Shown: one piece after another, positions 5,978 to 13,203 of the stretch
Layout of the letters: every line of letters begins with the position of its first letter
How positions within the stretch are numbered: position 1 is the first letter of the stretch
Origin: a virus
Virus record (IMG/VR): IMGVR_UViG_3300020580_000052
Location: 1 to 25,403 of that record
Strand: one strand, 5' to 3'
DNA: 25,403 nt
The notes under the pieces: model-generated
Databases searched by the model: none
What the model was told of the DNA's origin: nothing
The model's input: only the letters and a program-made list of their open reading frames with translations
Translations under genes and position numbers: made by a program

Positions 5978-7188
5978 TATTCCACCTTAAGAATAATCAC
6001 ATCCTCACTCAAGCGACCAGTAAGCTTCACTTCTGTTGCTTTGATTCCACTCATGAATTTACGCAATTGAACTTTACCTGCCTTCATGAATTCAGCAAGA
6101 GTGACTTCTGGCTTACGCACTGTTTTGCACACACTTTTGACTTCATCAAAGCCAACGATGCTTGTGCCTTTGATGCTCATAGTTCCAACAGTTGAATCAG
6201 CAACGTAGCACCCGATTTTGCGATACTTAGTGTGATATACCCAAACTACTTTCGATTCCAAAATGTTGATCGGATTCACTGAAGAAATTTTCAATGCTGC
6301 ATCTTGTTTGCAATACTTCACTTTAGAAACAAGCTTATCTTTGGACGGCGCTTTCTTCACGCGTGGCTTACGAACGGCCTTCTTCGCATTGTCATATGCA
6401 GCAACATCATTCAAAATTGCATTATAAAAATCAATGCGTTTCTTAAAATCTGCTGCCTTAAATTGCGAATAGCCTTCTTTCAGTTGCTTATCTTTTCCTT
6501 CTTGCGCTTCAACCAATTCGTCGCGTTTTGTTTCAAATACTTTCTTGAAACGTGCAAGTCCAGGCTTCGGAAAACTCTTTGCATTAAAATATGCAAATGC
6601 ATCAGGATTCAATTGCTTTTTCGTATAGAAATCACTTTCCATATCTTCGAAAAATACAATATGTTGATCTACAATATCATTCACACGATCACGAACAGAT
6701 GGACGTGCAACTTTAACTGGTGCCTTTTTAACTTTAGATTGATCTTCTAGAATCGGGCCCTCTTCGTCGCTAACAAGTTTGTCATTAGCCATACGAATTG
6801 CTTCATTCACTTTCGAGAGAATGAATTCAATATGATGATCTTTAAGTGGCATCTTTTTCTTTGATGCCATAACTAGACTGCACACAGTCATCGGCGTAAG
6901 CCTTTCAGCAGTCTTACGGTAGCTTTCAAGAGTGTCAGCTTCAACGTCAGTACGACCTTTCAACCACTCTACAACATGCTTACGAGAATCTTTCGGTGTA
7001 AAGTGATGATTGTAATAATTCATGCTGCGACGCAATTTGTTATCGAATTCGTCATCCGATAGCGTCAAGCTTTCATCCCCTTTCCATTCGGGTTCGGGAC
7101 CAGTATATTTTTCTTCAATGTGTTGCGAGGAACGGATTGCGCGGGGCTTTGTCTTACGAGCGCCATCGATCTTAATCTTGCCTGCCAT
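5977..7188 (-). CDS. Lys-rich 403-residue protein with a C-terminal SH3-like segment
   Basis: A highly charged, mostly helical, basic protein of unknown function. It starts MAGKIKIDGARKTKPRAIRS. Lys/Pro/Ala-rich linkers (KVKKAPVKVARP near 152-163 and KKAVRKPRVKKAPSKDK near 269-285) separate two helical parts. Residues about 312-355 (VVWVYHTKYRKIG, then IVGFDEVKSVC) resemble the strand motif of the small proteins encoded downstream. It is the first gene of the operon: a sigma70-type promoter (7215-7243) and a good Shine-Dalgarno (TGGAGA, 7 bases before ATG) precede it, and twelve coupled genes follow. The basic linkers suggest nucleic acid binding, which is inference. No catalytic motif was recognised. 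Confidence 0.82.
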   Translation of the reverse strand: MAGKIKIDGARKTKPRAIRSSQHIEEKYTGPEPEWKGDESLTLSDDEFDNKLRRSMNYYNHHFTPKDSRKHVVEWLKGRTDVEADTLESYRKTAERLTPMTVCSLVMASKKKMPLKDHHIEFILSKVNEAIRMANDKLVSDEEGPILEDQSKVKKAPVKVARPSVRDRVNDIVDQHIVFFEDMESDFYTKKQLNPDAFAYFNAKSFPKPGLARFKKVFETKRDELVEAQEGKDKQLKEGYSQFKAADFKKRIDFYNAILNDVAAYDNAKKAVRKPRVKKAPSKDKLVSKVKYCKQDAALKISSVNPINILESKVVWVYHTKYRKIGCYVADSTVGTMSIKGTSIVGFDEVKSVCKTVRKPEVTLAEFMKAGKVQLRKFMSGIKATEVKLTGRLSEDVIILKVE

Positions 7189-7214
7189 ATTAAATCTCCA
7201 TTGAATGAAACTAT

Positions 7215-7243
7215 ATTGTACAGCAGTTTGGATAATTTGTCAA
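7215..7243 (-). promoter_or_regulatory. Sigma70-type promoter for the small-gene operon
   Basis: On the minus strand, TTGACA (7243-7238), a 17-base spacer and TACAAT (7220-7215). The -35 is a perfect consensus and the -10 matches five of six. Expected start is near 7208, leaving a leader of about 20 bases with TGGAGA before the ATG at 7188. It is host-RNA-polymerase-like and so probably early, in a region otherwise made of late genes. Confidence 0.85.
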
Positions 7244-7281
7244 TAACCGTTGTTTTTATGCAACAACCGCTAAATATCTAT

Positions 7282-7300
7282 ATCAGAATAGTATTCTGAT
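7282..7300. repeat. 19-bp palindrome (possible operator)
   Basis: Perfect inverted repeat ATCAGAATA / TATTCTGAT around a central G. It lies about 40 bases upstream of the -35 of the array promoter and 6 bases after the orphan late-type box. It could be a protein-binding operator or the 5' hairpin of an RNA. Confidence 0.6.
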
Positions 7301-7378
7301 AGTTCAGTGGTTTTGAATTTGGCGAAGGGCATACAAATAAGACCCGAACAGCTTTTTGCAAGCTTGTTGTAAGAAAAG

Positions 7379-7405
7379 AAAAAGCGCTCATTTGAGCGCT
7401 TTTTT
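7379..7405 (-). terminator. Terminator of the 168-residue gene
   Basis: AAAAAGCGCTCA, loop TT, TGAGCGCTTTTT. The stem overlaps the end of the minus-strand gene (stop TAA at 7406-7404), so it ends that transcript. The arms are identical to those of the terminator at 2262-2287. On the plus strand it would also work. Confidence 0.9.
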
Positions 7406-7910
7406 ATTTTGCTTTGATCGTTTTTGTCGTTACATGAACGCGTTCCAAACTTTCAAAATATCCAGTCCAGGGCACATGAACAGTATAAGTCTGACCGTTA
7501 TCTAACTCAACTTTTAGGGAGTATCTATCTGAGTCTAGATACGTTGAGTTTTGATTTTCTTCAAAATCTTTACAAGCTTTTGCGCACTTCTTTGCTTTTT
7601 CTTCATCAACAAACGCAGCAATAAGCTCATATTGCCCATAATCAGTACCAAATGAGTCACCTGTCGTATATTCAGCCCAAACAATATAGACTATATCGCC
7701 AGGTTCGACCTCTGCGCCCACAACCAAATCACAATTTGGGAAATCTCCATTCTTCAGCGAATATGCCAAAGATTCTTTCGCATCTAGCGCAGTAACTTCT
7801 CCGAGATTATTAGTTGTTCTAGAAGAATCTCGCGACCATTCATCGTCATCGACGCGGCCGCCTGTATTTTCGTATTCAGATTCCAACTCTATTAATAATC
7901 CAGTTGCCAT
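7404..7910 (-). CDS. Hypothetical acidic phage protein, 168 residues
   Basis: I do not recognise a characterised family. Residues about 1-50 are acidic and probably flexible. Residues about 70-110 (EPGDIVYIVWAEYTTGDSFG, then YELIAAFVDEEKAKKCAK) look like a small alpha/beta domain. The C-terminus (YSLKVELDNGQTYTVHVPW, then VHVTTKTIKAK) is beta-rich. The phrase GDIVYIVWAEY recalls the GD-x-VY start of the small array proteins, but the rest differs. It is a single-gene unit with its own extended -10 promoter at 7937-7965, the Shine-Dalgarno GAGA and its own terminator. That separates it from the gp15 gene upstream and the array downstream and suggests an early accessory role. Confidence 0.75.
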   Translation of the reverse strand: MATGLLIELESEYENTGGRVDDDEWSRDSSRTTNNLGEVTALDAKESLAYSLKNGDFPNCDLVVGAEVEPGDIVYIVWAEYTTGDSFGTDYGQYELIAAFVDEEKAKKCAKACKDFEENQNSTYLDSDRYSLKVELDNGQTYTVHVPWTGYFESLERVHVTTKTIKAK

Positions 7911-7936
7911 TTTTATCTCAATTCAGTAAAACAACA

Positions 7937-7965
7937 ATTATATCACCAATCCAAAATTAAATCAA
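7937..7965 (-). promoter_or_regulatory. Extended -10 sigma70-type promoter for the 168-residue gene
   Basis: On the minus strand, TTGATT (7965-7960), 17 bases, TATAAT (7942-7937), preceded by TGA in the extended -10 position. The -35 overlaps the stop codon of the gp15 gene (7964-7962). Expected start is near 7930, a leader of about 20 bases. It is an early-type promoter directly behind a late gene. Confidence 0.8.
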
Positions 7966-9335
7966 AGAATAATTTCCCAATTTCCCGCAGCATAAAATCC
8001 ATCAACAGATTTCAACCATTCTGCACCATTCCAACGATATTGAATAGAAGTAGTCAAATTAGTTACATATTCTGTAGCTGACGTTGCTTGTGAATTGAAT
8101 GTCACAATCCAATATGTGCCATTGTACGTAATAATATCGTTTGCATTTGCAATCGCTCCGCCCCAAGCGGTTTCTTGATAAGCTGATCCTGAAGCACCCA
8201 ATTCATTAAGTAACAAATAACTTTGTCCTGTTGTTGCTGCTGGAAAGTTACCTATCCCAGGACCACTGCCCTGAGGATTTACAATCGCATTTACTGGTGG
8301 TAATGTGTTTGTAGGCACTGTATTTTCTATGATGTTGTAAATCAATGTAGTATCATCTAGAGGATTATACACTATGTTGCCCACGACGTCAGCATTACCA
8401 TTGGGTTGGCTCAATTTAATCTGAGACACGCCGTTGCGCAATGTCCCATACATATTAATAAAATTGTGCCAGTTGTCTGGGGTGCCAATTTTAGTATCAG
8501 CATTTAATGTATTCTTTTGTAAATCAATATCACCCTGTTTAAACAATGTAAGTTGATTGCCTAGCAGCACAACATTGAAGTCTAGTGGTGTGATAACTTG
8601 ACGACTCAGTAATGTTCCAGCTAACACTGCTTCATCTGACAATTCCCCTTCTGTATCATGAATGCTTGCGATGATTGTTTGAATTACTCCCATCGTTTGT
8701 ACTTTCGCAGGTGCAGAAATCCAAATCGGCATAGTAAATGTCATAGATGTTACATCAATAGGATTGTCTGTACCAACGGGAACTGTTCTAGAAGTCCAAC
8801 TATTATCTTCTAAAAATATAGTCGTCAAACTAGTCCAATCAATATAATTATCTGTAGATTGAACATCGAATGACATATTGAACAATGGGATGATTTGTTC
8901 TAGCAACTGCATCTTTTGATCTGTATTGCTAGTCCATATTTCAGCTTTCATAGTTAAAATGTACGGTACAGGCATTAATCGTTCGATATTATAATCCATA
9001 CCTTGAGACATAGTATATTGTGATGTAGAAGGATCATAATGTCTATTTCTTACTGACATCGTATTGACAAATGATGGATCCTGAATGCGTGTTCTATCGT
9101 GCTTCAAATCATCTATCTCAACAGCAATGACAGGAACTGTAGGTGTCGTGTTTTCACTATTGTTTGCGATGACAACAGCAGCTTGGCGAGATGGGTCACC
9201 ATATACAACAGGAACTTGTTTCAGTATTTTGTTTCCGTTGGTATCTAATGATTGAAATTGAAAATTATTCAATATCCGCATCATTTGAACTAAGTAGCGT
9301 CTAATTTGATTATCGTAATAAAAATTTCGTAACAT
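7962..9335 (-). CDS. 15: Tail sheath stabiliser / tail completion protein, gp15 family
   Basis: A 457-residue protein. The start LRNFYYDNQIRRYLVQMM, followed by LNNFQFQ, matches the T4 gp15 start pattern 'FxYFYNSSFRRYxxLMxxLFSNIQI'. VPVVYGDPSRQAA corresponds to the gp15 VPITYASK segment, and MPVPYILTMKAEIWTSNTDQ plus LLEQIIPLFN to the region ending in the gp15 QILPYFQP motif. In T4, gp15 caps the tail tube and sheath end and binds the neck. T4 gp15 is 272 residues, so this protein has an extra C-terminal part (from about 270). The last 110 residues form a Trp/Gly-rich module (TYWIVTFNS, RWNGAEWLKS) typical of carbohydrate- or virion-surface domains. The start ATG overlaps the gp14 stop (TAATG) and has the Shine-Dalgarno GGAGAG. 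Confidence 0.88.
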   Translation of the reverse strand: MLRNFYYDNQIRRYLVQMMRILNNFQFQSLDTNGNKILKQVPVVYGDPSRQAAVVIANNSENTTPTVPVIAVEIDDLKHDRTRIQDPSFVNTMSVRNRHYDPSTSQYTMSQGMDYNIERLMPVPYILTMKAEIWTSNTDQKMQLLEQIIPLFNMSFDVQSTDNYIDWTSLTTIFLEDNSWTSRTVPVGTDNPIDVTSMTFTMPIWISAPAKVQTMGVIQTIIASIHDTEGELSDEAVLAGTLLSRQVITPLDFNVVLLGNQLTLFKQGDIDLQKNTLNADTKIGTPDNWHNFINMYGTLRNGVSQIKLSQPNGNADVVGNIVYNPLDDTTLIYNIIENTVPTNTLPPVNAIVNPQGSGPGIGNFPAATTGQSYLLLNELGASGSAYQETAWGGAIANANDIITYNGTYWIVTFNSQATSATEYVTNLTTSIQYRWNGAEWLKSVDGFYAAGNWEIIL

Positions 9336-10588
9336 TATTGATTCTCTCCGTTATCTGCACCAGGTCTCAATGCACCACTCAAACTCTGTAGTGATGGTTG
9401 AGTCGTATTATTATCATCAATAAATGTAGCAGTATTACTATAAAAACCTTCAAGCTGTGTATTATTAGGATTGTTAGTGCTTCCACCTGGAGTGTAATTT
9501 GTTCTAACAGAATCTTCAATTTTAGTCCAACTTGTTCCGCTATATCTGAACAGGCGATTCGGCAAGAAATCTATACGCAAGAAAAAATCTCCTATATTTG
9601 GATTTGTTGGGAAGGTTATTCCTGCCCCAACAGGGAATCCATTCGGCGGCACGCCATCACCACCAAGATATGCTTTCTGTTTAGCATCAGGGGAGTCTGG
9701 TCCTAGGTCAGCATTGATAGTGAAATTACTATTCGATCCGTGATTGGCTCCGCCAGAATTAACATTGTCAGAAGTAACTGTATTAACATCTGAAGAAGGT
9801 TGTATGCCTGGACCCGCGCCAGGATATTCACCTTGAGAATTCGTCACAACTGGTAGTACATACATGTTATCTACATTATATCCTGACATTGGAGTATCAG
9901 TTTCTGCTTCGTCTAACACTGCTTCACTAATGCCTAATTGTGTTTGATAGTTGCTTACTAATTGTCCTACAGGTGTAGTTACATTATCACTCGCAGCAAT
10001 CTGATCTAGAATACTTTGATATTCTTGGGAATCAACAAGAGGTCCACATTTGACGCGCCATAAGTGTGGCCACCAAGTCTGACTGAATCCTTCACTTGCG
10101 TTTGCAGCATCTTGAATAACAAAAAATCTAGCCAGGCTGGCATCTAATGTAGTATTCAGTGGATTATAATCTCTAATGTGCGGCAATTCGATAACATCAC
10201 CTACCATCAATTTTCTGCCTAAAATATCGATCATATCATTGATATGAAACACAATAAAGATGATATCTGAGCTTAAAAATAAGCCGAATTGCGATAAATC
10301 AAAGTCTAGGTTCGCTACGTTATAATGTCCACGAATATCATAAATGCTTGTATCATAGACTCTATCTCTATTTTCTAAGAAAAGCATATCCTGAATATTT
10401 GTTTCTGACTGTGTGGGATAAGTAGGGACCGAAGGATTGTTTGTAGGATCGGCTGGGTTTTGTGGACCCAAATACTTATGAATCAAGCATCCGGTGCCGC
10501 CAGCAGTAAGCATACCTCTTATCTGTTTATCGATAAAACGATAATCCGCAGAATGATCTCCTTGTTTCCATAGACTTAACTTTGGCAT
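9335..10588 (-). CDS. 14: Neck protein, gp14 family
   Basis: A 417-residue protein, longer than T4 gp14 (256). The N-terminal half carries the expected layout: an early helical region, a beta segment around FLSSDIIFIVFHINDMIDIL, then GRKLMVGDVIELPHIRDYNPL, matching the gp14 'EGDLIYFPxxxxLFEI' core. A WWPHLWRVKCGPL segment follows. Residues about 250-417 are low-complexity (Asn, Gly, Ser, Pro) with a small NIGDFFLRIDFLPNRLFRYSG-type beta module near 330-355, found in many virion proteins. In T4, gp13 and gp14 form the neck to which the tail (gp15) attaches. Here gp15 is directly downstream, coupled by TAATG, which supports the call. A late box is at 10611-10618. Confidence 0.8.
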   Translation of the reverse strand: MPKLSLWKQGDHSADYRFIDKQIRGMLTAGGTGCLIHKYLGPQNPADPTNNPSVPTYPTQSETNIQDMLFLENRDRVYDTSIYDIRGHYNVANLDFDLSQFGLFLSSDIIFIVFHINDMIDILGRKLMVGDVIELPHIRDYNPLNTTLDASLARFFVIQDAANASEGFSQTWWPHLWRVKCGPLVDSQEYQSILDQIAASDNVTTPVGQLVSNYQTQLGISEAVLDEAETDTPMSGYNVDNMYVLPVVTNSQGEYPGAGPGIQPSSDVNTVTSDNVNSGGANHGSNSNFTINADLGPDSPDAKQKAYLGGDGVPPNGFPVGAGITFPTNPNIGDFFLRIDFLPNRLFRYSGTSWTKIEDSVRTNYTPGGSTNNPNNTQLEGFYSNTATFIDDNNTTQPSLQSLSGALRPGADNGENQ

Positions 10589-10610
10589 ATATTATTTCTC
10601 ATCATTCAAG

Positions 10611-10618
10611 TATTTATC
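10611..10618 (-). promoter_or_regulatory. Late-promoter box GATAAATA before the gp14-gp15 unit
   Basis: The minus strand reads GATAAATAC, 22 bases before the ATG at 10588. It differs from the T4 consensus TATAAATA only at the first base. A plus-strand late box lies back to back with it at 10652-10659, giving a divergent late promoter pair. Confidence 0.75.
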
Positions 10619-10651
10619 GATATGCCTGTGTTCAATTTTTGGAGATTTTTT

Positions 10652-10659
10652 GCTAAATA
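10652..10659 (+). promoter_or_regulatory. Late-promoter box GCTAAATA before the plus-strand fibre module
   Basis: GCTAAATAC with 26 bases to the ATG at 10686. The same GCTAAATA string recurs at 7269 and 22491. A GAGGG Shine-Dalgarno (10674-10678) follows and identifies the ATG at 10686 as the start, rather than the TTG at 10650, which lies before the box. Confidence 0.68.
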
Positions 10660-10685
10660 CATTTACTAATTTCGAGGGTTCTACC

Positions 10686-11093
10686 ATGACACAAAAAGCA
10701 CTCACAACTCAAGTCGTAGCTAACGGGACTGGAAGCCCGATGCTTGATCAACAAATTGCATTTAATCAACAATTGACAGCACTAGTTGCAAACTCTACTG
10801 CCAACTTTAATGATCTATATTCTGGAACTACTGTAGCGCCTCCAACTATCGCAAGTGCAACAACTATTGCCCCAGCGACGAACTTACTATTCGTGTCTGG
10901 AACTACTGCGATTGTTAATATAACACCCCCAGGAACTATGGCAACAAATGGCGGACAGATTACAATCATCCCTAAGGGCATTTTTACAACTACTACTGCA
11001 GGAAATATTGCATTAGCATCTACTGCTGTAGTTAGCAAGACCTTAACAATGACTTATGACTCTGGTACTACAAAGTGGTATCCTAGTTATTAA
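10686..11093 (+). CDS. Small fibre-module protein with NFNDLY attachment motif
   Basis: A 135-residue protein from ATG 10686, with Shine-Dalgarno GAGGG seven bases upstream. The start at 10686 is preferred because the upstream TTG at 10650 precedes the late promoter box. Residues about 10-48 (VVANGTGSPMLDQQIAFNQQ, then STANFNDLY) match the start of the next gene and of the adhesin at 611, where NxNFTDLY occurs. I read this as a shared virion-docking end. Residues 55-135 form a beta-rich module rich in Thr, Ala and Ile, ending in TLTMTYDSGTTKWYPSY, a frequent ending of phage structural modules. It is probably a short fibre or decoration protein. Confidence 0.75.
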   Translation: MTQKALTTQVVANGTGSPMLDQQIAFNQQLTALVANSTANFNDLYSGTTVAPPTIASATTIAPATNLLFVSGTTAIVNITPPGTMATNGGQITIIPKGIFTTTTAGNIALASTAVVSKTLTMTYDSGTTKWYPSY

Positions 11094-11111
11094 TTTGTAT
11101 ATTAAGTATTC

Positions 11112-11147
11112 GATAGTAACATTAGGGATAATGTTACTATCTTTTTT
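11112..11147 (+). terminator. Strong hairpin with T-run between two fibre genes
   Basis: GATAGTAACATTA, loop GGGA, the exact complement TAATGTTACTATC, then TTTTTT. A 13-bp perfect stem. It lies only 13 bases before the next ATG (11161), whose Shine-Dalgarno AAGGA follows at 11148-11152. No promoter fits between, so the next gene must depend on read-through or processing. Confidence 0.85.
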
Positions 11148-11160
11148 AAGGACCAACTAA

Positions 11161-13104
11161 ATGGCACAAATACCAACATACTCAACTCTAGGGACAATTC
11201 CGCCCATCGGAACAGGAAATCCTCAAGCTGATCAAATGAATTCTCTGATGCATCAGTTAGCTACCATAGCTACTAACTGTGATGCAAACTTTACTGACCT
11301 GTATATTAATGGCGTCGGTACTAGCGGTGGCAATACAGTGTTATACGGAGCAGGCGCCCCATCGAGTGGCACTGGTGCTCAAGGTAACTTTTATATTGAT
11401 ACCGTTGCAAACAATCTTTATGGACCCAAGGGTTCAAGCACTTGGCCGACTGGCACATCATTAATAGGGCCAGCTGGATCGAATGGTAGTAATGGAACTA
11501 ACGGCAATACCATAAATCACGGAACTGGTGCTCCTGGCAGTGGAGTGGGTAATAATGGCGACTTCTATATTGACACTGCAGGTAACATGCTTTATGGCGC
11601 TAAGTCTGCTGGCGCATGGGGCTCTGGAACTAGTCTAGTGGGTCCTGCTGGATCCGGCGGTAGTTCGTCGCCGATGGTAGCCAGTGGTGCAAGTCATGCT
11701 GCAGGTGCAGCGCCAGATCCAGGTGCCACTGCAGGCACATATCGTTTCTTGCGCGAAGATGCCCAATGGGCATCTCCAGATCAAATTAACGGTGCTGTAG
11801 GGACCATTCGTAACATTGCTACTCGATGCCGGCACGATAATGCATATTATGGCACTGTGACTGGCGGTACCAATATTGTGCAAGCTGCTGGAAGAACATT
11901 TCACGTCAACATGGGACCTACAGTATATGGACCACAAATTGTATTAGGTAATTGGATAGCAAATAACACAGGAGAAATAACTCCCACTGGCGGGGCAATG
12001 ATTGAACAATGTTCTATTGAATATCCTGCTGGTCAATTTACCATGGTAACATGGGATACTGCTAACAGTTCTTCTGTTAGAACAGATTCTATTAATATTC
12101 CAGCCGGTGGTGCTGATGTAGTATCTGATCCTGTACCAGTGCGAATTCCAGCTGGCGCATCATTTTGGATCCGTCGTGTTTCTACTTTAGCATCAGGCAC
12201 AGCAGCATCATTTCCATTTGCATTCTATTCGCCTGGACCAAATAATCCATCAACAGATACTCCATTTGTAGGGTACACTGCACTAGGAACAAATACAAGT
12301 GCTGCAAACGTATACCTAATAGGTGGCACATTACCAACGACAAACAACTATATCTCTAACGTTGCTCAGTTGCGTTTTCCATTGGCAATTTTAGGTCTTT
12401 CGAATGTTGCCTCTGTAATGTGTTTAGGTGATTCCCGTTGTGCAGGAACAAATGATGCGAACTTGACAACATTAGCACAAAATCCGCCTGGGGTAACTAA
12501 CGGTTCTGCTGTCGGTGAAGCTGATTGGGGTCGTTGGGGACAAGGCGAAGTTGTCCGTTCAATCGGGCATGCTCGCCCGTACATTAATATGGGCTGTCCG
12601 ACTGATGAAGCTCATATTTTTGTGCAGTCAGGTAACAATACTTTCCGGCCGCGGCAGCAAGCATATCACACTGATGTTGTGGTGCAATATGGAGTGAATG
12701 ACTTAAATGCGGCTGCGAGAACTGCTTCTGCTATTGAAACTGACTTACAAACTATCTATGCGATGTTTCCAACAAAGAGAGTTTGGCAATGTACCATTCT
12801 TCCTGTCGCGACTTCTACTGATAGTTTCGCAACAACAGCTAATCAAACTCCAGCAGCATGTAGCTCTCAACGCACTTTATTAAACAATTGGATCAGAACG
12901 ACACCTTCCCCTCTTGTTGGATATTTTGATAATAGTTCAGTAATTGAGACTAGTCAAAATAGTTGCATCTGGAATGTCATCACTTTCAATGGTGTTGCAT
13001 TGGGCACGCCATGCGATTCTGCTGGCATACACCCAAGTCCAGCATATTACAAATATATTGACACTCAAAAAACAATCGACCCCACTCGATTTACTAGCAT
13101 CTAA
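11161..13104 (+). CDS. Tail spike / fibre with SGNH (GDSL-type) esterase domain
   Basis: A 647-residue protein. Residues 18-48 carry the attachment motif (GTGNPQADQMNSLMHQLA, then ANFTDLY). Two tandem repeats of about 47 residues follow (about 61-107 and 118-165), each with G-x-GAP, FYIDT, LYG-x-K, GTSL and GPAGS, ending in collagen-like GxxGxxG runs. Residues about 210-400 are beta-rich. The C-terminal 230 residues are an SGNH hydrolase: block I VMCLGDSRCAG with Ser425, block III VVQYGVNDL with Asn513, and the last block SAGIHPSP with His624. The usual Asp three residues before the His is Ala621, and Asp619 lies two residues earlier. Such domains remove acyl groups from surface polysaccharides, so a receptor-processing spike is likely. 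Shine-Dalgarno AAGGA precedes the ATG. Confidence 0.85.
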   Translation: MAQIPTYSTLGTIPPIGTGNPQADQMNSLMHQLATIATNCDANFTDLYINGVGTSGGNTVLYGAGAPSSGTGAQGNFYIDTVANNLYGPKGSSTWPTGTSLIGPAGSNGSNGTNGNTINHGTGAPGSGVGNNGDFYIDTAGNMLYGAKSAGAWGSGTSLVGPAGSGGSSSPMVASGASHAAGAAPDPGATAGTYRFLREDAQWASPDQINGAVGTIRNIATRCRHDNAYYGTVTGGTNIVQAAGRTFHVNMGPTVYGPQIVLGNWIANNTGEITPTGGAMIEQCSIEYPAGQFTMVTWDTANSSSVRTDSINIPAGGADVVSDPVPVRIPAGASFWIRRVSTLASGTAASFPFAFYSPGPNNPSTDTPFVGYTALGTNTSAANVYLIGGTLPTTNNYISNVAQLRFPLAILGLSNVASVMCLGDSRCAGTNDANLTTLAQNPPGVTNGSAVGEADWGRWGQGEVVRSIGHARPYINMGCPTDEAHIFVQSGNNTFRPRQQAYHTDVVVQYGVNDLNAAARTASAIETDLQTIYAMFPTKRVWQCTILPVATSTDSFATTANQTPAACSSQRTLLNNWIRTTPSPLVGYFDNSSVIETSQNSCIWNVITFNGVALGTPCDSAGIHPSPAYYKYIDTQKTIDPTRFTSI

Positions 13105-13130
13105 CTAAATTTGTAATAATTGTTTAGAGC

Positions 13131-13156
13131 GGGCTCACTGAGCCCTCTCTTTCTTT
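13131..13156 (+). terminator. Terminator after the esterase spike gene
   Basis: GGGCTC, loop ACT, GAGCCC, followed by the pyrimidine tract TCTCTTTCTTT. The stem is short (6 bp) but GC-rich. It lies 26 bases after the stop codon. Confidence 0.7.
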
Positions 13157-13200
13157 ACTTCTTTATTCAATCGTGATATACTTTTCCTTTTAAAGGAAAA
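13152..13200 (+). promoter_or_regulatory. Possible sigma70-type promoter and palindromic ribosome site
   Basis: TGATATACT (TGn plus TATACT) around 13173-13181 fits an extended -10, with a weak TTTACT -35 about 17 bases upstream. It is followed by the inverted repeat TTTTCCTTT-T-AAAGGAAAA (13182-13200), whose right arm is the Shine-Dalgarno of the gene starting at 13204. Pairing of the arms would hide that site. No late box is seen here. Confidence 0.45.
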
Positions 13201-13203
13201 TAT

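Larger units (their letters stand above)
7269..7405 (+). ncRNA. Candidate small RNA in the 215-base gap between minus-strand genes
   Basis: This gap (7189-7403) holds no ORF of note. On the plus strand a late-type box GCTAAATA (7269-7276) is followed within six bases by the palindrome ATCAGAATA-G-TATTCTGAT (7282-7300). A second hairpin follows (AACAGCTT 7347-7354 with AAGC-T-TGTT 7360-7368), then a strong terminator ending at 7405. Transcription from the box would give an RNA of roughly 120 bases with hairpins at both ends. The stretch TAGTTCAGTGGTT (7300-7312) resembles a tRNA D-arm, but no tRNA can be folded. The terminator also serves the gene at 7404-7910, so the RNA is only a candidate. 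Confidence 0.35.

Noticed and set aside
6304-6750. A 148-codon plus-strand frame inside the 403-residue gene.
   Set aside because: It is antisense to a gene with a good promoter and ribosome site. Its Ile/Phe/Cys-rich product is typical of a shadow of a Lys/Asp-rich gene.
7290-7370. A tRNA gene in the gap at 7290-7370, suggested by TAGTTCAGTGGTT on the plus strand.
   Set aside because: The D-arm-like string is present, but no anticodon stem, T-arm (GGTTCRA) or acceptor pairing can be formed on either strand.
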